Shown: one piece after another, positions 7,327-14,118 of the stretch
Layout of the letters: the number at the start of each line of letters is the position of its first letter
Numbering within the stretch: the stretch's first letter is position 1
Assembly: GCA_002294045.1 (NCBI GenBank)
Contig: DBEP01000051.1
Coordinates: 67,730 to 92,168 of the forward strand
DNA: 24,439 nucleotides
DNA from: Lachnoclostridium sp. UBA903
Lineage (GTDB): Bacteria; Bacillota; Clostridia; Lachnospirales; Lachnospiraceae
Reading direction: 5' to 3'
The notes under the pieces: model-generated
Told to the model about the DNA's origin: nothing
Database searches by the model: none
Seen by the model: only the letters and a program-made list of their open reading frames with translations
Made by a program: the position numbers and the translations under genes

Positions 7327-8184
7327 ATGACAAGAGCTAAATTTGTGAAATCTATTATATTAGGCGTATGTATATCTGCTTTATCCACCGGAATGGTATT
7401 TGCGGGAACAATTGATATTAAAAGGGCTGAGGCTACGGTTCAGGATACCGGAACAGATAGCGAATTATTAAAATTACAAAGAGAGATTGACAAATATGTA
7501 TTTGAGGACCATTCTGATGAAATTCAAAAATTAGGTTTTTCGGTTACCCATACCGGTCCCATGGATGATTTTGTGGAAATAGGCATTACCCCATACAGCG
7601 AAGAAAATGCCGAATATCTGTACAAAATCTTTGGCAGTGAAAAGGTAAAGGTTGTGGAAGGCGAAAAGGCGGTATTATACACAGCCGGCGGAGGTTCAGA
7701 ACCGAATACGGGCGTATCTACCATGGTAATTGACGAAAATCTCGTAGAAAGACTGGATGAAGTTATTGATATTCTTCATGGTGATAAAGCGGCTGAAATA
7801 GAAAGCAAGGGAATTGCTATTACGCATACGAGTCCTCTGGACGGATATATTGAAGTTGGTATCCTTCCTTATACTGAGGAAAATGCAGACTTTATCTATG
7901 GCCTTTTAGGTGAAGATATGATAGAAGTAACAGAAGGACAGGAGCCTGGCGTAGAGGCCACCACCGGAATTGCCGATGATGGCGTTATGAGGATAACGGG
8001 AGCAGAAGACGGAACGGATGTGGCCGCAGAAGACAATGTGGATTTTGCAGCAGAAAATGCACCGGTTAAGGATGATGCGGAAGGCAAAAAGAGCAGTGTA
8101 CTGCCTATAGCAGGCGTAGCGGGTGTTGTAGTCCTGCTGGGGGCTGCGGTTGCAATAGCTCAAAAGAAAAAAGCTTCAAGGTAA
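7327..8184 (+). CDS. Exported, C-terminally anchored repeat protein
   Basis: A 285-residue protein of unknown function. Residues 1-26 form a signal peptide (basic start, hydrophobic core, cleavage expected at VFA/G). Two related repeats of about 70 residues follow, near 52-121 and 142-211. Each carries the pattern [SI]-[VA]-[ST]-HT-x-P-x-D-x-[FY]-x-E-[IV]-GI-x-PY-[ST]-EENA, seen as GITPYSEENAEYLY and GILPYTEENADFIY. Next come an acidic linker rich in A, D and E, a hydrophobic segment (about 258-278) and a KKKASR tail. SVLPIAG sits just before the helix and resembles a sortase signal with Ala for Thr. The ATG at 7327 with GAGGTG upstream is preferred over the in-frame GTG at 7318. A terminator follows, so it is probably transcribed alone. 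Confidence 0.75.
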   Translation: MTRAKFVKSIILGVCISALSTGMVFAGTIDIKRAEATVQDTGTDSELLKLQREIDKYVFEDHSDEIQKLGFSVTHTGPMDDFVEIGITPYSEENAEYLYKIFGSEKVKVVEGEKAVLYTAGGGSEPNTGVSTMVIDENLVERLDEVIDILHGDKAAEIESKGIAITHTSPLDGYIEVGILPYTEENADFIYGLLGEDMIEVTEGQEPGVEATTGIADDGVMRITGAEDGTDVAAEDNVDFAAENAPVKDDAEGKKSSVLPIAGVAGVVVLLGAAVAIAQKKKASR

Positions 8185-8244
8185 CAGGAACTTAGTATTT
8201 TTGAAATTATATAATTGTGCTGTAAATTGTATATTGAATATTGT

Positions 8245-8288
8245 AAAAAACACCTGCCGGCATATCATATTGCCGGCAGGTGTTTTTT
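8245..8288 (+). terminator. Strong bidirectional-type terminator
   Basis: AAAAAACACCTGCCGGCA and TGCCGGCAGGTGTTTTTT form a perfect long stem around a short loop. It ends the surface-protein transcript. I take this as a rough boundary between resident sequence and the exporter island. Confidence 0.95.
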
Positions 8289-8379
8289 ATGTTAGGAAAT
8301 TATGTAGCCGAAGCAATTACGCAGTAATTCGCGGAAATGGTATAAATAAATCATATAAATAAGCCTCCAAAAATAAAAA

Positions 8380-8395
8380 GTAAAGAGCTCTTGAC
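8380..8395 (+). promoter_or_regulatory. Putative operator 1 for the XRE repressor
   Basis: GTAAAGAGCTCTTGAC is a near-perfect palindrome (one mismatched pair) that covers most of the -35 box. It matches operator 2 at 13 of 16 or better. Binding here would block RNA polymerase. Confidence 0.6.
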
Positions 8396-8419
8396 ATTTA
8401 ACGAAGCTATGGATATAAT
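8391..8419 (+). promoter_or_regulatory. Consensus promoter of the membrane protein-XRE operon
   Basis: TTGACA (8391-8396), a 17-base spacer and TATAAT (8414-8419) match the sigma-A consensus exactly. Such a strong promoter is usually held by a repressor, which fits the two operators around it and the XRE gene it drives. Confidence 0.85.
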
Positions 8420-8425
8420 AAAAAT

Positions 8426-8441
8426 GTAAAGAGTTCTTAAC
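8426..8441 (+). promoter_or_regulatory. Putative operator 2 for the XRE repressor
   Basis: GTAAAGAGTTCTTAAC lies just downstream of the -10 box, near the start of transcription, and repeats operator 1 with a 46-base centre-to-centre distance. The pair suggests cooperative autorepression by the XRE protein encoded 363 bases downstream. Confidence 0.6.
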
Positions 8442-8458
8442 ATTGGAGGTATATTTTA

Positions 8459-8791
8459 ATGAAAAAAATGGACGAGATGGATAGAAACATCAGGTTACGT
8501 TCCGAAGAATTAGGTTTCAAGTCATCTGTGCTTATATTAGCGATTTGGGGCTTATATGAATGCTGGCAAAGTTTTTTCAACGGGGGAACTTATAATCCCT
8601 TACCTACTCTAATTTTGATAGCTACCTTGTGTGTTCAAGGATTTTCGGAAATGGTCATGAAGAGAAAAATGATTTCTGGAGATGAGGAATACAAAGAGCC
8701 AAACATAATTCTATGGAGTATTATCATGCTCATTGCTGTTGTTACTATTGTTTTATCTATTGGTTCCTACTTGTTGTTAAGCAGTAAGTAA
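8459..8791 (+). CDS. Small three-helix membrane protein paired with an XRE regulator
   Basis: A 110-residue protein with a charged N-terminus (MKKMDEMDRNIRLRSEELGF) and three hydrophobic segments near 22-44, 48-66 and 83-106. No catalytic motif is visible and I do not recognise a named family with certainty. Small membrane proteins of this kind often precede short XRE regulators in Firmicutes mobile elements. The start follows TTGGAGGTATATTTTA, a strong Shine-Dalgarno. It is the first gene of a two-gene operon, 12 bases ahead of the XRE gene. It may sense a membrane signal and hand it to the repressor, but that is only inference. Confidence 0.7.
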   Translation: MKKMDEMDRNIRLRSEELGFKSSVLILAIWGLYECWQSFFNGGTYNPLPTLILIATLCVQGFSEMVMKRKMISGDEEYKEPNIILWSIIMLIAVVTIVLSIGSYLLLSSK

Positions 8792-8803
8792 GCAGGAGAG
8801 CGT

Positions 8804-9001
8804 ATGAAAAATAATATAAAGCAACTTAGAAAACAAGCTGGATTACGGCAAGAGGACATGGCAACACAATTAGGCGTAAGTCGGCAAACTATAATTGCCA
8901 TAGAAAATGATAAGTATAATCCCACACTAGAACTAGCAATGAAAATTGCCATATTATTAGATATGAAGGTGGAAGATATTTTTTTCTTAAATGAAGAATA
9001 G
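8804..9001 (+). CDS. XRE-family HTH transcriptional regulator
   Basis: At 65 residues this is a single HTH_3 domain and little else: LRKQAGLRQEDMATQLGVSRQTIIAIENDKYNPTLELAMKIA contains the scaffold helix, the recognition helix (VSRQTIIAIE) and the NPTLELAMKIA helix in the usual order. Short proteins of this class bind as dimers to palindromes and commonly repress their own operon; the two GTAAAGAG...CTT sites at the promoter are the natural target. The start ATG follows GCAGGAGAG. The stop overlaps a degenerate KTR reading frame. Confidence 0.9.
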   Translation: MKNNIKQLRKQAGLRQEDMATQLGVSRQTIIAIENDKYNPTLELAMKIAILLDMKVEDIFFLNEE

Positions 9002-9173
9002 CGAGGTGCTGCGCCTGGATACAGAAAATTTGATATTATGTCCTGTCTGCTCAAATAAAACTCGCAATTATCGCTCCATGGTCAAATTGATTCCACCGGC
9101 TCTTACGATGTTATTTGGGTGTACGGTAGATGGACAACGTAACCTCGATTGTAGGAATACCTTTATCGGATGA
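8991..9173 (+). pseudogene. Degenerate cysteine-rich KTR gene, copy A (5' part only)
   Basis: The frame LILCPVCSNKTR (about 9030-9069) matches the start of the intact KTR protein at 16434 (WILCPVCGNKTR), and the DNA TTGATATTATGTCCTGT is nearly identical there. After NKTR the similarity stops: the second CPKC knuckle, the KQET segment and the shared terminator are missing. The frame continues without recognisable content to a TGA at 9171. It starts inside the XRE stop region, so it sits directly behind that operon, as the other KTR copies sit behind theirs. Confidence 0.65.
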
Positions 9174-9315
9174 TATATTTGAACTCCTGAAAATCCATTT
9201 ACAACTGAACTCTTTGCTAGTATATTAAAAGTGGGCGTTATAAGAGCAGTCAGACAAAAGAAAATGTTTAATCTCCGTCACAAATCCCTAAACTCCAAAA
9301 AAAGAGGTGATAATA
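9174..9315 (+). other. Gap before the two-component system
   Basis: With the degenerate KTR frame upstream, about 310 bases lack an intact gene. I see no strong hairpin, terminator or consensus promoter. A weak TTGCTA...TATAAG pair near 9220 has a spacer that is too long. The only clear element is AAGAGGTG, the ribosome binding site for the response regulator at 9316. Confidence 0.4.
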
Positions 9316-9990
9316 ATGGCAAAAATACTTGTCGTTGATGACGATATAAATATCCGCAGGCTTATCAGGCTGTTTTTAAGCAATGAAGGCTTTGACGTTT
9401 TGGAAGCCGAGGACGGAAAAGCCGCGCTTGAATTACTGGAAAAAACTAAGGTTGACATGGCCGTATTGGATATTATGATGCCTAATATTGACGGTTATGA
9501 ACTTTGTGGGGAAATACGCGAAGGTTACGATATTCCCGTACTCATTCTTACTGTGATGAACGCAACCGAACAAAAAGTCAAGGGATTTTCACTTGGCGCG
9601 GATGATTATATGGTTAAGCCTTTTGACCCTGTGGAATTAGTCGCAAGAGTAAAAGTGCTGCTGAAAAGATATAAAATAAATGCTTTACAAATGATAGCAT
9701 TTGGAAAGGTTACAGTAAATAAGAAAACCCATGAGGTTTTTCTTAGAGATGAGCGAATAAATCTCCCGTTAAAAGAGTTTGAACTTCTTTATAAATTGGC
9801 GTGTAACGTCGGGCAGACAATATCCCGTGAGCGCCTTATAGAATCTTTATGGGGGTATGATTTTGATGGTAATGAACGCACCCTTGACGTTCATATCGGA
9901 AAACTCCGTGAGCGATTCCCCGAAAACATCAGCGCATTTAAAATTGTAACAGCAAGGGGAATCGGATACAGAATTGAGGAAGCATTATGA
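9316..9990 (+). CDS. OmpR/PhoB-family response regulator
   Basis: A 224-residue protein with an N-terminal receiver domain and a C-terminal winged-helix DNA-binding domain. Receiver residues are in place: acidic pair DDD at 8-10, phosphoacceptor Asp52 in AVLDIMMP, Thr79 and Lys101 in MVKPFDP. The effector domain (about 127-222) ends in the typical DVHIGKLRERF and TARGIGYRIE. The ATG at 9316 with AAGAGGTG upstream is preferred over the in-frame GTG at 9307, which overlaps that site. The stop overlaps the kinase start as ATGA, so the two are translationally coupled. It probably controls the ABC exporter genes that begin at 11172. Confidence 0.95.
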   Translation: MAKILVVDDDINIRRLIRLFLSNEGFDVLEAEDGKAALELLEKTKVDMAVLDIMMPNIDGYELCGEIREGYDIPVLILTVMNATEQKVKGFSLGADDYMVKPFDPVELVARVKVLLKRYKINALQMIAFGKVTVNKKTHEVFLRDERINLPLKEFELLYKLACNVGQTISRERLIESLWGYDFDGNERTLDVHIGKLRERFPENISAFKIVTARGIGYRIEEAL

Positions 9991-11054
9991 AAGTATTAAA
10001 GACACTTGGTTTTATCGGAGCAGTCTTAGCTTTAATTGCGGTTTGCTTCTCAATACCAGCTTTATGTACGCCTGCGCTTTATATATGTTTAGGTATATCT
10101 ATGCCTGATTTGCTTGCTTATCTTATTGACGTCGTACTGGGCCTGCTGCTTCTGGCGTTTGCTGCCGCCATGATTCGTCAATATTCCGTATCGCGCGCAG
10201 AACAGCTCCCTGTAATGCTGAAAGAAGGAGTGTTTGAATCCGTCATAAAGGCTATTGAAAAGATATCTAAAGGTGAGTTTAATATAGAATTAAGCCATCC
10301 TAAAACGCGAAATGAGGTCGAAAAACTTTCCGAGGAATTAACAAATGCAATCAACAAAATGGCAATTGAGCTTAGGAAGATAGATGAAATGCGTCGAATG
10401 TTTATATCTGACGTATCTCACGAAATTCAATCACCGCTAACGTCCATTCGAGGGTTTGCTAAGGCTTTACGCATTGGGAATACCAGCGATGAGGAAAGAT
10501 TGCGGTATCTTACTATCATAGAGGAGGAAAGTCTCAGGCTCAGTAGGTTAAGCGATAACTTGCTTAGGCTGGCTTCGCTGGAAGCGGAAACAATCGAATA
10601 CAATCCCTTACCTTATCGGCTGGATAATCAAATTGTTGATATGGTACTCTCTTGCGAACCGTTGTGGCGGGAAAAGGAACTTGCAGTGGAAACAGAACTT
10701 GACAAAGTTACCGTAACGGCGGATAAGGAACTGTTAAGTCAAGTGTGGCTCAATTTGCTGTATAACAGCATTAAATTCACGCCTAATGGCGGGAAAATCA
10801 TCTTATATCTGTGTGAGCTTACCGATAAGGTCGAATTTAAGATAGCCGATACAGGTACGGGTATTACCGATGCCGATAAAAAGCGCATATTTGAACGTTT
10901 TTATAAAGCGGACAAAGCACGCAATCGCGCCAATCAAGGCAGCGGGCTTGGTCTTACCATATCCAGTCAAATTATCAAACTACACAAAGGCGAAATTCGT
11001 GCAGAGGACAATCAACCGTCAGGAACCATCTTCATCGTGACTTTGCCGAAATAA
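9987..11054 (+). CDS. Sensor histidine kinase
   Basis: A 355-residue membrane kinase. Two hydrophobic segments (about 8-30 and 41-63) are separated by only about ten residues, so there is almost no extracellular sensor domain, as in intramembrane-sensing kinases of exporter systems. A HAMP-like linker follows (about 64-130). The dimerisation domain has the phosphoacceptor His145 in FISDVSHEIQSPLTSIRGF. The ATP-binding domain shows the N box NLLYNSIKFTPNGG (256-269), G1 DTGTGI and G2 GSGLGL. It is encoded with the response regulator with a four-base overlap. Followed by its own terminator. The short loop suggests it may sense membrane stress or the transporter itself, as BceS-like kinases do; this is inference. 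Confidence 0.93.
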   Translation: MKVLKTLGFIGAVLALIAVCFSIPALCTPALYICLGISMPDLLAYLIDVVLGLLLLAFAAAMIRQYSVSRAEQLPVMLKEGVFESVIKAIEKISKGEFNIELSHPKTRNEVEKLSEELTNAINKMAIELRKIDEMRRMFISDVSHEIQSPLTSIRGFAKALRIGNTSDEERLRYLTIIEEESLRLSRLSDNLLRLASLEAETIEYNPLPYRLDNQIVDMVLSCEPLWREKELAVETELDKVTVTADKELLSQVWLNLLYNSIKFTPNGGKIILYLCELTDKVEFKIADTGTGITDADKKRIFERFYKADKARNRANQGSGLGLTISSQIIKLHKGEIRAEDNQPSGTIFIVTLPK

Positions 11055-11074
11055 TTGCAAAATATAGGTTGTTC

Positions 11075-11114
11075 AAAGAACCGGTTTCCATTTTGGAGCC
11101 GGTTCTTTCTCTTT
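11075..11114 (+). terminator. Terminator after the two-component system
   Basis: AAAGAACCGG and CCGGTTCTTT form a perfect ten-base stem with further TCCA/TGGA pairing inside the loop, followed by CTCTTT. It separates the kinase from the ABC genes, which must then have their own promoter in 11115-11160, where I cannot pick a clear one. Confidence 0.85.
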
Positions 11115-11171
11115 AAACTATTTTTAAATTAGTGAGGTATTATAGCTTCATAAAAGATTGGAGGGTTTATT

Positions 11172-11897
11172 ATGGTATTGAACGTGAACCAATTAACTAA
11201 AAAATATGGCAAGCATACCGCTGTGGATAATATTTCCTTTTCTTTGGAAAAAGGCACAATTACCGGTTTAATCGGTCCAAATGGTGCTGGAAAAACCACA
11301 ACAATTAAATGCTTGACCGGCCTGCTAAGGCCGACACAGGGGACAGTTTCCATTTTAGGGAAGGAAATAAGCCGTATTGAAACAAGGACGTACATTGCGT
11401 ATATACCCGAAATGCCGGATATATATCCAATGCTTACCGTATGGGAGCATATGCAATTTATCGCATATGCCTTTGGCCTTGATAATTGGAAAGCGAAGGC
11501 TGAATCTTTGCTTGTGCAATTTGATTTATCAGAAAAGAGAAATGAGCTTTGCAAAAATCTTTCCAAAGGCATGACACAAAAGGTATCAATTTTGTGCGGA
11601 CTTTTGCACAATCCACAAGTTATCTTCGTGGATGAACCTATGATTGGGCTTGACCCTAAAGCAATTCGAGAACTCAAAAAGATATTTTGTGAGTTAAAAG
11701 AAGAAGGGAAAACCGTTCTCATAAGTACGCATTTGTTGGATAATGCCGAGAGCTTTTGCGACAGCGTAATTATTATGAAAAAAGGAAAAGCCGTTTGGGC
11801 AGGCGCTGTCGATAAGCTAAAAAGCGAGTTTGGGCATACGCAGCAATCCAGCTTAGAGGATGTATTTTTGGAGGTGACGGACGATGATTCGGTCTGA
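11172..11897 (+). CDS. ABC transporter ATP-binding protein, EcsA-like
   Basis: A 241-residue ATPase. Walker A GPNGAGKT (35-42), signature LSKGMTQKVS (130-139), Walker B VIFVDEP with catalytic Glu155, and switch His187 in ISTHLLD are all present. The Q-loop position reads AYIPEMPDIYP with no Gln, a form I associate with EcsA-type ATPases. It would energise export by the permease that follows. ATG at 11172 follows TTGGAGGG. The gene overlaps the permease start by 14 bases, so the two are one unit. Its place behind a two-component system suggests induction by a substrate such as an antimicrobial peptide; this is inference. Confidence 0.92.
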   Translation: MVLNVNQLTKKYGKHTAVDNISFSLEKGTITGLIGPNGAGKTTTIKCLTGLLRPTQGTVSILGKEISRIETRTYIAYIPEMPDIYPMLTVWEHMQFIAYAFGLDNWKAKAESLLVQFDLSEKRNELCKNLSKGMTQKVSILCGLLHNPQVIFVDEPMIGLDPKAIRELKKIFCELKEEGKTVLISTHLLDNAESFCDSVIIMKKGKAVWAGAVDKLKSEFGHTQQSSLEDVFLEVTDDDSV

Positions 11898-13185
11898 TAG
11901 AAGGAACGGCATAAAAGCTCTTGTTTACAAGAGTGTTATGGGGATTAAGAACAGGATTTTAGAAACGCTCAAGAAGCCGTATAAGTTTATTGCACTTGCA
12001 ATAAAGGCTGTTCTTCCGCTCATGCTTTTTCCCGTATTGAATGTAGTGGTAGAGCAAGAGCTTCCAATTCCCTTGGAATGGGCTTTTATGGCAATACCGC
12101 TGGCTTTATTTGGGGTGAATTGCTATTGGCTTTTCAAACGCGTTCGCAACGCTCAATTTTCTTTAGCGGATGTAAATTTGCTGTTTACCTCGCCTATGCC
12201 AAAGAGTTTTATATATATGTGGTCTATGGCGAAAATGGTTCTATTTACACTTCTCGCAATAATAGCACCTGCATTTGTCCCTGTCAAACCTTTGCCATTA
12301 CGCGCAATCGGGTTGGTGTTGGCACTTTTAACTTTAGGAACGCAAATACTCAGATGTATTTTGTATTCCAAAGACTTTTTTGAGGATGCAGCGGATACCG
12401 CCGTTCAAGGTAAATTGGTAAAAGAGGCCATATCAAATCAGGATATAGAAGCGATAAGCAGATTACGTCCTGTTATTCGTGCAGACGAAACCAAAACAGT
12501 CAACATCAGAGGTAAATACAAAAATGCAACGGCCTTTCTGTGGAAAGCGATTTTGGCAAATAAAAGAAAGAAGGATGATTTGCCAATAAAGATTCTTAAA
12601 ATCGCAGGCTTTGGAACTGCCTGCATTGCTTTGGGATTTTTCACACAAGGCAAGACATTGCTTGAATTGGTATTGCCTGTTTTTATCTTTGGGATTGTGT
12701 TGCAAGCAGTAAGCTCGTCTTTGTTTTCGGGAGTTGAATATGAGCTGAAAAAGAGTTATGTATTTTTGCTTCCGGGGAGTTTTCGCGGGAAAGTGCTTGC
12801 GCTTAACTTAATTCCAATGGCAAAGACCGTCGTGATGAACACAGCAATAGCTCTATCCTTGCTTGTCATTGCGAATCAGCCGGTAATCCATTGCGTTATT
12901 CTCTGGCTTGCGCTCTGCAGCATGACCATAACGAACCTTTATTCAATTGTGTTGTTCAAATGTCTTTTTTCAAGGCAGGCGAATAAAAACGCATTGTTTA
13001 AGTTAGCAGAGGGTCTAAATGAATTGGTAATTCAAATGCCTGTTTTTGCCATTGCTTATATGAGTTATCTTATCATGGCTGAAATTGCGGTATCGCTGCC
13101 TGTATTCGCAATATGTAATCTGCTGCTCTTGGGACTGGCCATATCTTTCAGTGAAACTGTTTTTGGCAACTTGGAAGTCTTGTAA
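11884..13185 (+). CDS. ABC exporter permease, EcsB/ABC_export-like
   Basis: A 433-residue membrane protein with about eight to ten hydrophobic segments in blocks near 35-85, 108-150, 235-280 and 315-425. Hydrophilic stretches around 155-235 contain the charged KYKNATAFLWKAILANKRKK. The early PYKFIALAIKAVLPLMLFP and LLFTSPMPKSFIYMWSMAK segments resemble the family of putative ABC exporters that pair with EcsA-like ATPases. No substrate-specific motif is visible. The ATG at 11884 lies in the end of the ATPase gene behind TTGGAGGTGACGG. No enzymatic domain is fused. Substrate unknown. Confidence 0.8.
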   Translation: MIRSDRRNGIKALVYKSVMGIKNRILETLKKPYKFIALAIKAVLPLMLFPVLNVVVEQELPIPLEWAFMAIPLALFGVNCYWLFKRVRNAQFSLADVNLLFTSPMPKSFIYMWSMAKMVLFTLLAIIAPAFVPVKPLPLRAIGLVLALLTLGTQILRCILYSKDFFEDAADTAVQGKLVKEAISNQDIEAISRLRPVIRADETKTVNIRGKYKNATAFLWKAILANKRKKDDLPIKILKIAGFGTACIALGFFTQGKTLLELVLPVFIFGIVLQAVSSSLFSGVEYELKKSYVFLLPGSFRGKVLALNLIPMAKTVVMNTAIALSLLVIANQPVIHCVILWLALCSMTITNLYSIVLFKCLFSRQANKNALFKLAEGLNELVIQMPVFAIAYMSYLIMAEIAVSLPVFAICNLLLLGLAISFSETVFGNLEVL

Positions 13186-13240
13186 TGAATAATTAGTTAG
13201 GCTTGCCTGAAATGAGAGATATAGGTAGAAATGAAAATCT

Positions 13241-13268
13241 AATATTATGACAGGAGAGACATAATATT
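13241..13268 (+). other. Hairpin with a Shine-Dalgarno-like loop
   Basis: AATATTATG and CATAATATT form a perfect nine-base stem; the ten-base loop reads ACAGGAGAGA. It lies in the roughly 600-base stretch between the EcsB-like permease and PadR. No reading frame follows that could use the loop as a ribosome site. Confidence 0.45.
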
Positions 13269-13281
13269 TCGAAACAAATAC

Positions 13282-13349
13282 AAAACCGTTGTTTAGGCGG
13301 TTATATCATACGCATGGTAAGATAACCCATACTACTAAACGGCGGTTTT
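13282..13349 (+). other. Long two-tier imperfect hairpin
   Basis: AAAACCGTTGTTTAG (13282-13296) pairs with CTAAACGGCGGTTTT (13335-13349) using two wobbles. Inside it GGTTAT (13299-13304) pairs with ATAACC (13322-13327). The whole 68-base element is not followed by a T-run. It may be a leftover end, transfer or recombination site of a mobile element, but nothing proves this. Confidence 0.45.
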
Positions 13350-13367
13350 GATATAAGGGGTTCTTGT

Positions 13368-13400
13368 GCCCAATTGGATTTCATCCAGTCGGGCTTTTTT
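13368..13400 (+). terminator. Intrinsic terminator
   Basis: GCCCAATTGGAT and ATCCAGTCGGGC form an imperfect stem with a TTTC loop, followed by TTTTTT. It could end the EcsAB-like transcript or an unseen leader RNA in 13186-13367. Confidence 0.75.
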
Positions 13401-13459
13401 GCGTTCTACGGCAAATTATTTCTCATTTCTTGCAAGCTGAAACGGCGCGGTGAACGTGA

Positions 13460-13644
13460 TTTTTTAACGAGTTGTCGGAACAGGACTTGGCGAAGCTGTC
13501 CGTTAAGGACGAGTATTTCAAAGACGCTTATAGCGACCCCAGCCAGTCCTTATGGTGGACGAAGAGACCGGAACCAAACAGCAAACCATCAGCTACCGGG
13601 ACCGCCAGATTCGGCTGAAACATAAAAAAATGATGGAAAAGTAA
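13460..13644 (+). pseudogene. Frameshifted C-terminal gene fragment, unrecognised
   Basis: One frame encodes FFNELSEQDLAKLSVKDEYF and continues to SDPS. The next frame takes over near 13535-13550 with VLMVDEETGTKQQTISYRDR and ends in KHKKMMEK at a TAA (13642-13644). The two parts read as one protein if a base is restored, so this looks like the decayed 3' end of a gene with no start. The charged style resembles accessory genes of conjugative elements, but I cannot name a family. Confidence 0.45.
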
Positions 13645-13658
13645 AAATATTTTTTGTA

Positions 13659-13695
13659 GACCCCCTCACGAAACCGGATTAGTAGTGAGGGAGTC
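13659..13695 (+). terminator. Hairpin, probable terminator, before PadR
   Basis: GACCCCCTCAC and GTGAGGGAGTC pair over 11 positions with one mismatch, followed by TTAACTTATT. The T-run is weak. It separates the decayed fragment from the PadR promoter. Confidence 0.55.
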
Positions 13696-13703
13696 TTAAC
13701 TTA

Positions 13704-13732
13704 TTGACATAGCAACTATTTTGTGTTACTAT
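13704..13732 (+). promoter_or_regulatory. Promoter of the PadR-DUF1048-DrrAB operon
   Basis: TTGACA (13704-13709), 17 bases, then TACTAT (13727-13732). The -10 region overlaps the small palindrome ACTATATAGT (13728-13737), a likely regulatory site. Confidence 0.7.
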
Positions 13733-13752
13733 ATAGTGGTAGTTAGTATTAC

Positions 13753-13769
13753 TGCATACAAGTCATGCA
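13753..13769 (+). promoter_or_regulatory. Inverted repeat, possible PadR operator
   Basis: TGCAT-N7-ATGCA lies about 20 bases downstream of the -10 box, in the leader if PadR starts at 13792. PadR proteins bind dyads of this general type to repress their own operons; the assignment is by position only. Confidence 0.45.
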
Positions 13770-13791
13770 AAATAGCAAAGGAGGGGTTGAT

Positions 13792-14118
13792 CTGGAAAAC
13801 CTAACGGAAATGCTCAAAGGTGTGCTTGAGGGCTGCGTCCTTGAAATTATAAGCCGCAAAGAAACCTATGGCTACGAAATCACGCGGCGATTGAACGCCC
13901 TCGGCTTCACGGACGTTGTTGATGGAACGGTGTACACCATCCTTATCCGGCTTGAAAAAAACAAGTTGGTGGAGATCACCAAGAAGCCCTCCGACATGGG
14001 GCCGCCGCGTAAGTTCTTCACGCTCAACGATGCGGGGCGTGAGGAGTTGCGGAGGTTCTGGGAAAAATGGGAGTTCATATCATCAAAAATTAATGAGCTA
14101 AAGGAGGAAAAACAATGA
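13792..14118 (+). CDS. PadR-family transcriptional repressor
   Basis: A winged-helix regulator of about 108 residues. It shows LKGVLEGCVLEIISRKETYGYEI in overlapping halves, then GTVYTILIRLEKNKLVEI, the recognition helix and wing typical of PadR, then GPPRKFFTLNDAGREEL. Start choice: AAAGGAGGGG (13777-13786) lies seven bases before an in-frame CTG at 13792, which would give (M)ENLTEMLKG, the usual start of such proteins. The in-frame ATG at 13765 has no ribosome site, and ATG at 13810 is the other option. The stop overlaps the next start as ATGA. It probably represses the whole operon and is released by the exported drug. Confidence 0.9.
   Translation: MENLTEMLKGVLEGCVLEIISRKETYGYEITRRLNALGFTDVVDGTVYTILIRLEKNKLVEITKKPSDMGPPRKFFTLNDAGREELRRFWEKWEFISSKINELKEEKQ

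Noticed and set aside
9214..9245. Possible promoter for the two-component system (TTGCTA ... TATAAG)
   Set aside because: The spacer is about 19 bases and the -35 is poor. Not enough to claim.
11129..11722. Minus-strand frame of 197 codons opposite the EcsA-like ATPase
   Set aside because: It mirrors the ATPase, with Walker A and B regions on the other strand. No start site or independent motif.
13374..13625. Reading frame of 83 codons in the gap before PadR
   Set aside because: It begins in a terminator stem and its sequence is unlike a protein. The two other frames at 13460-13644 give a better, though broken, peptide.
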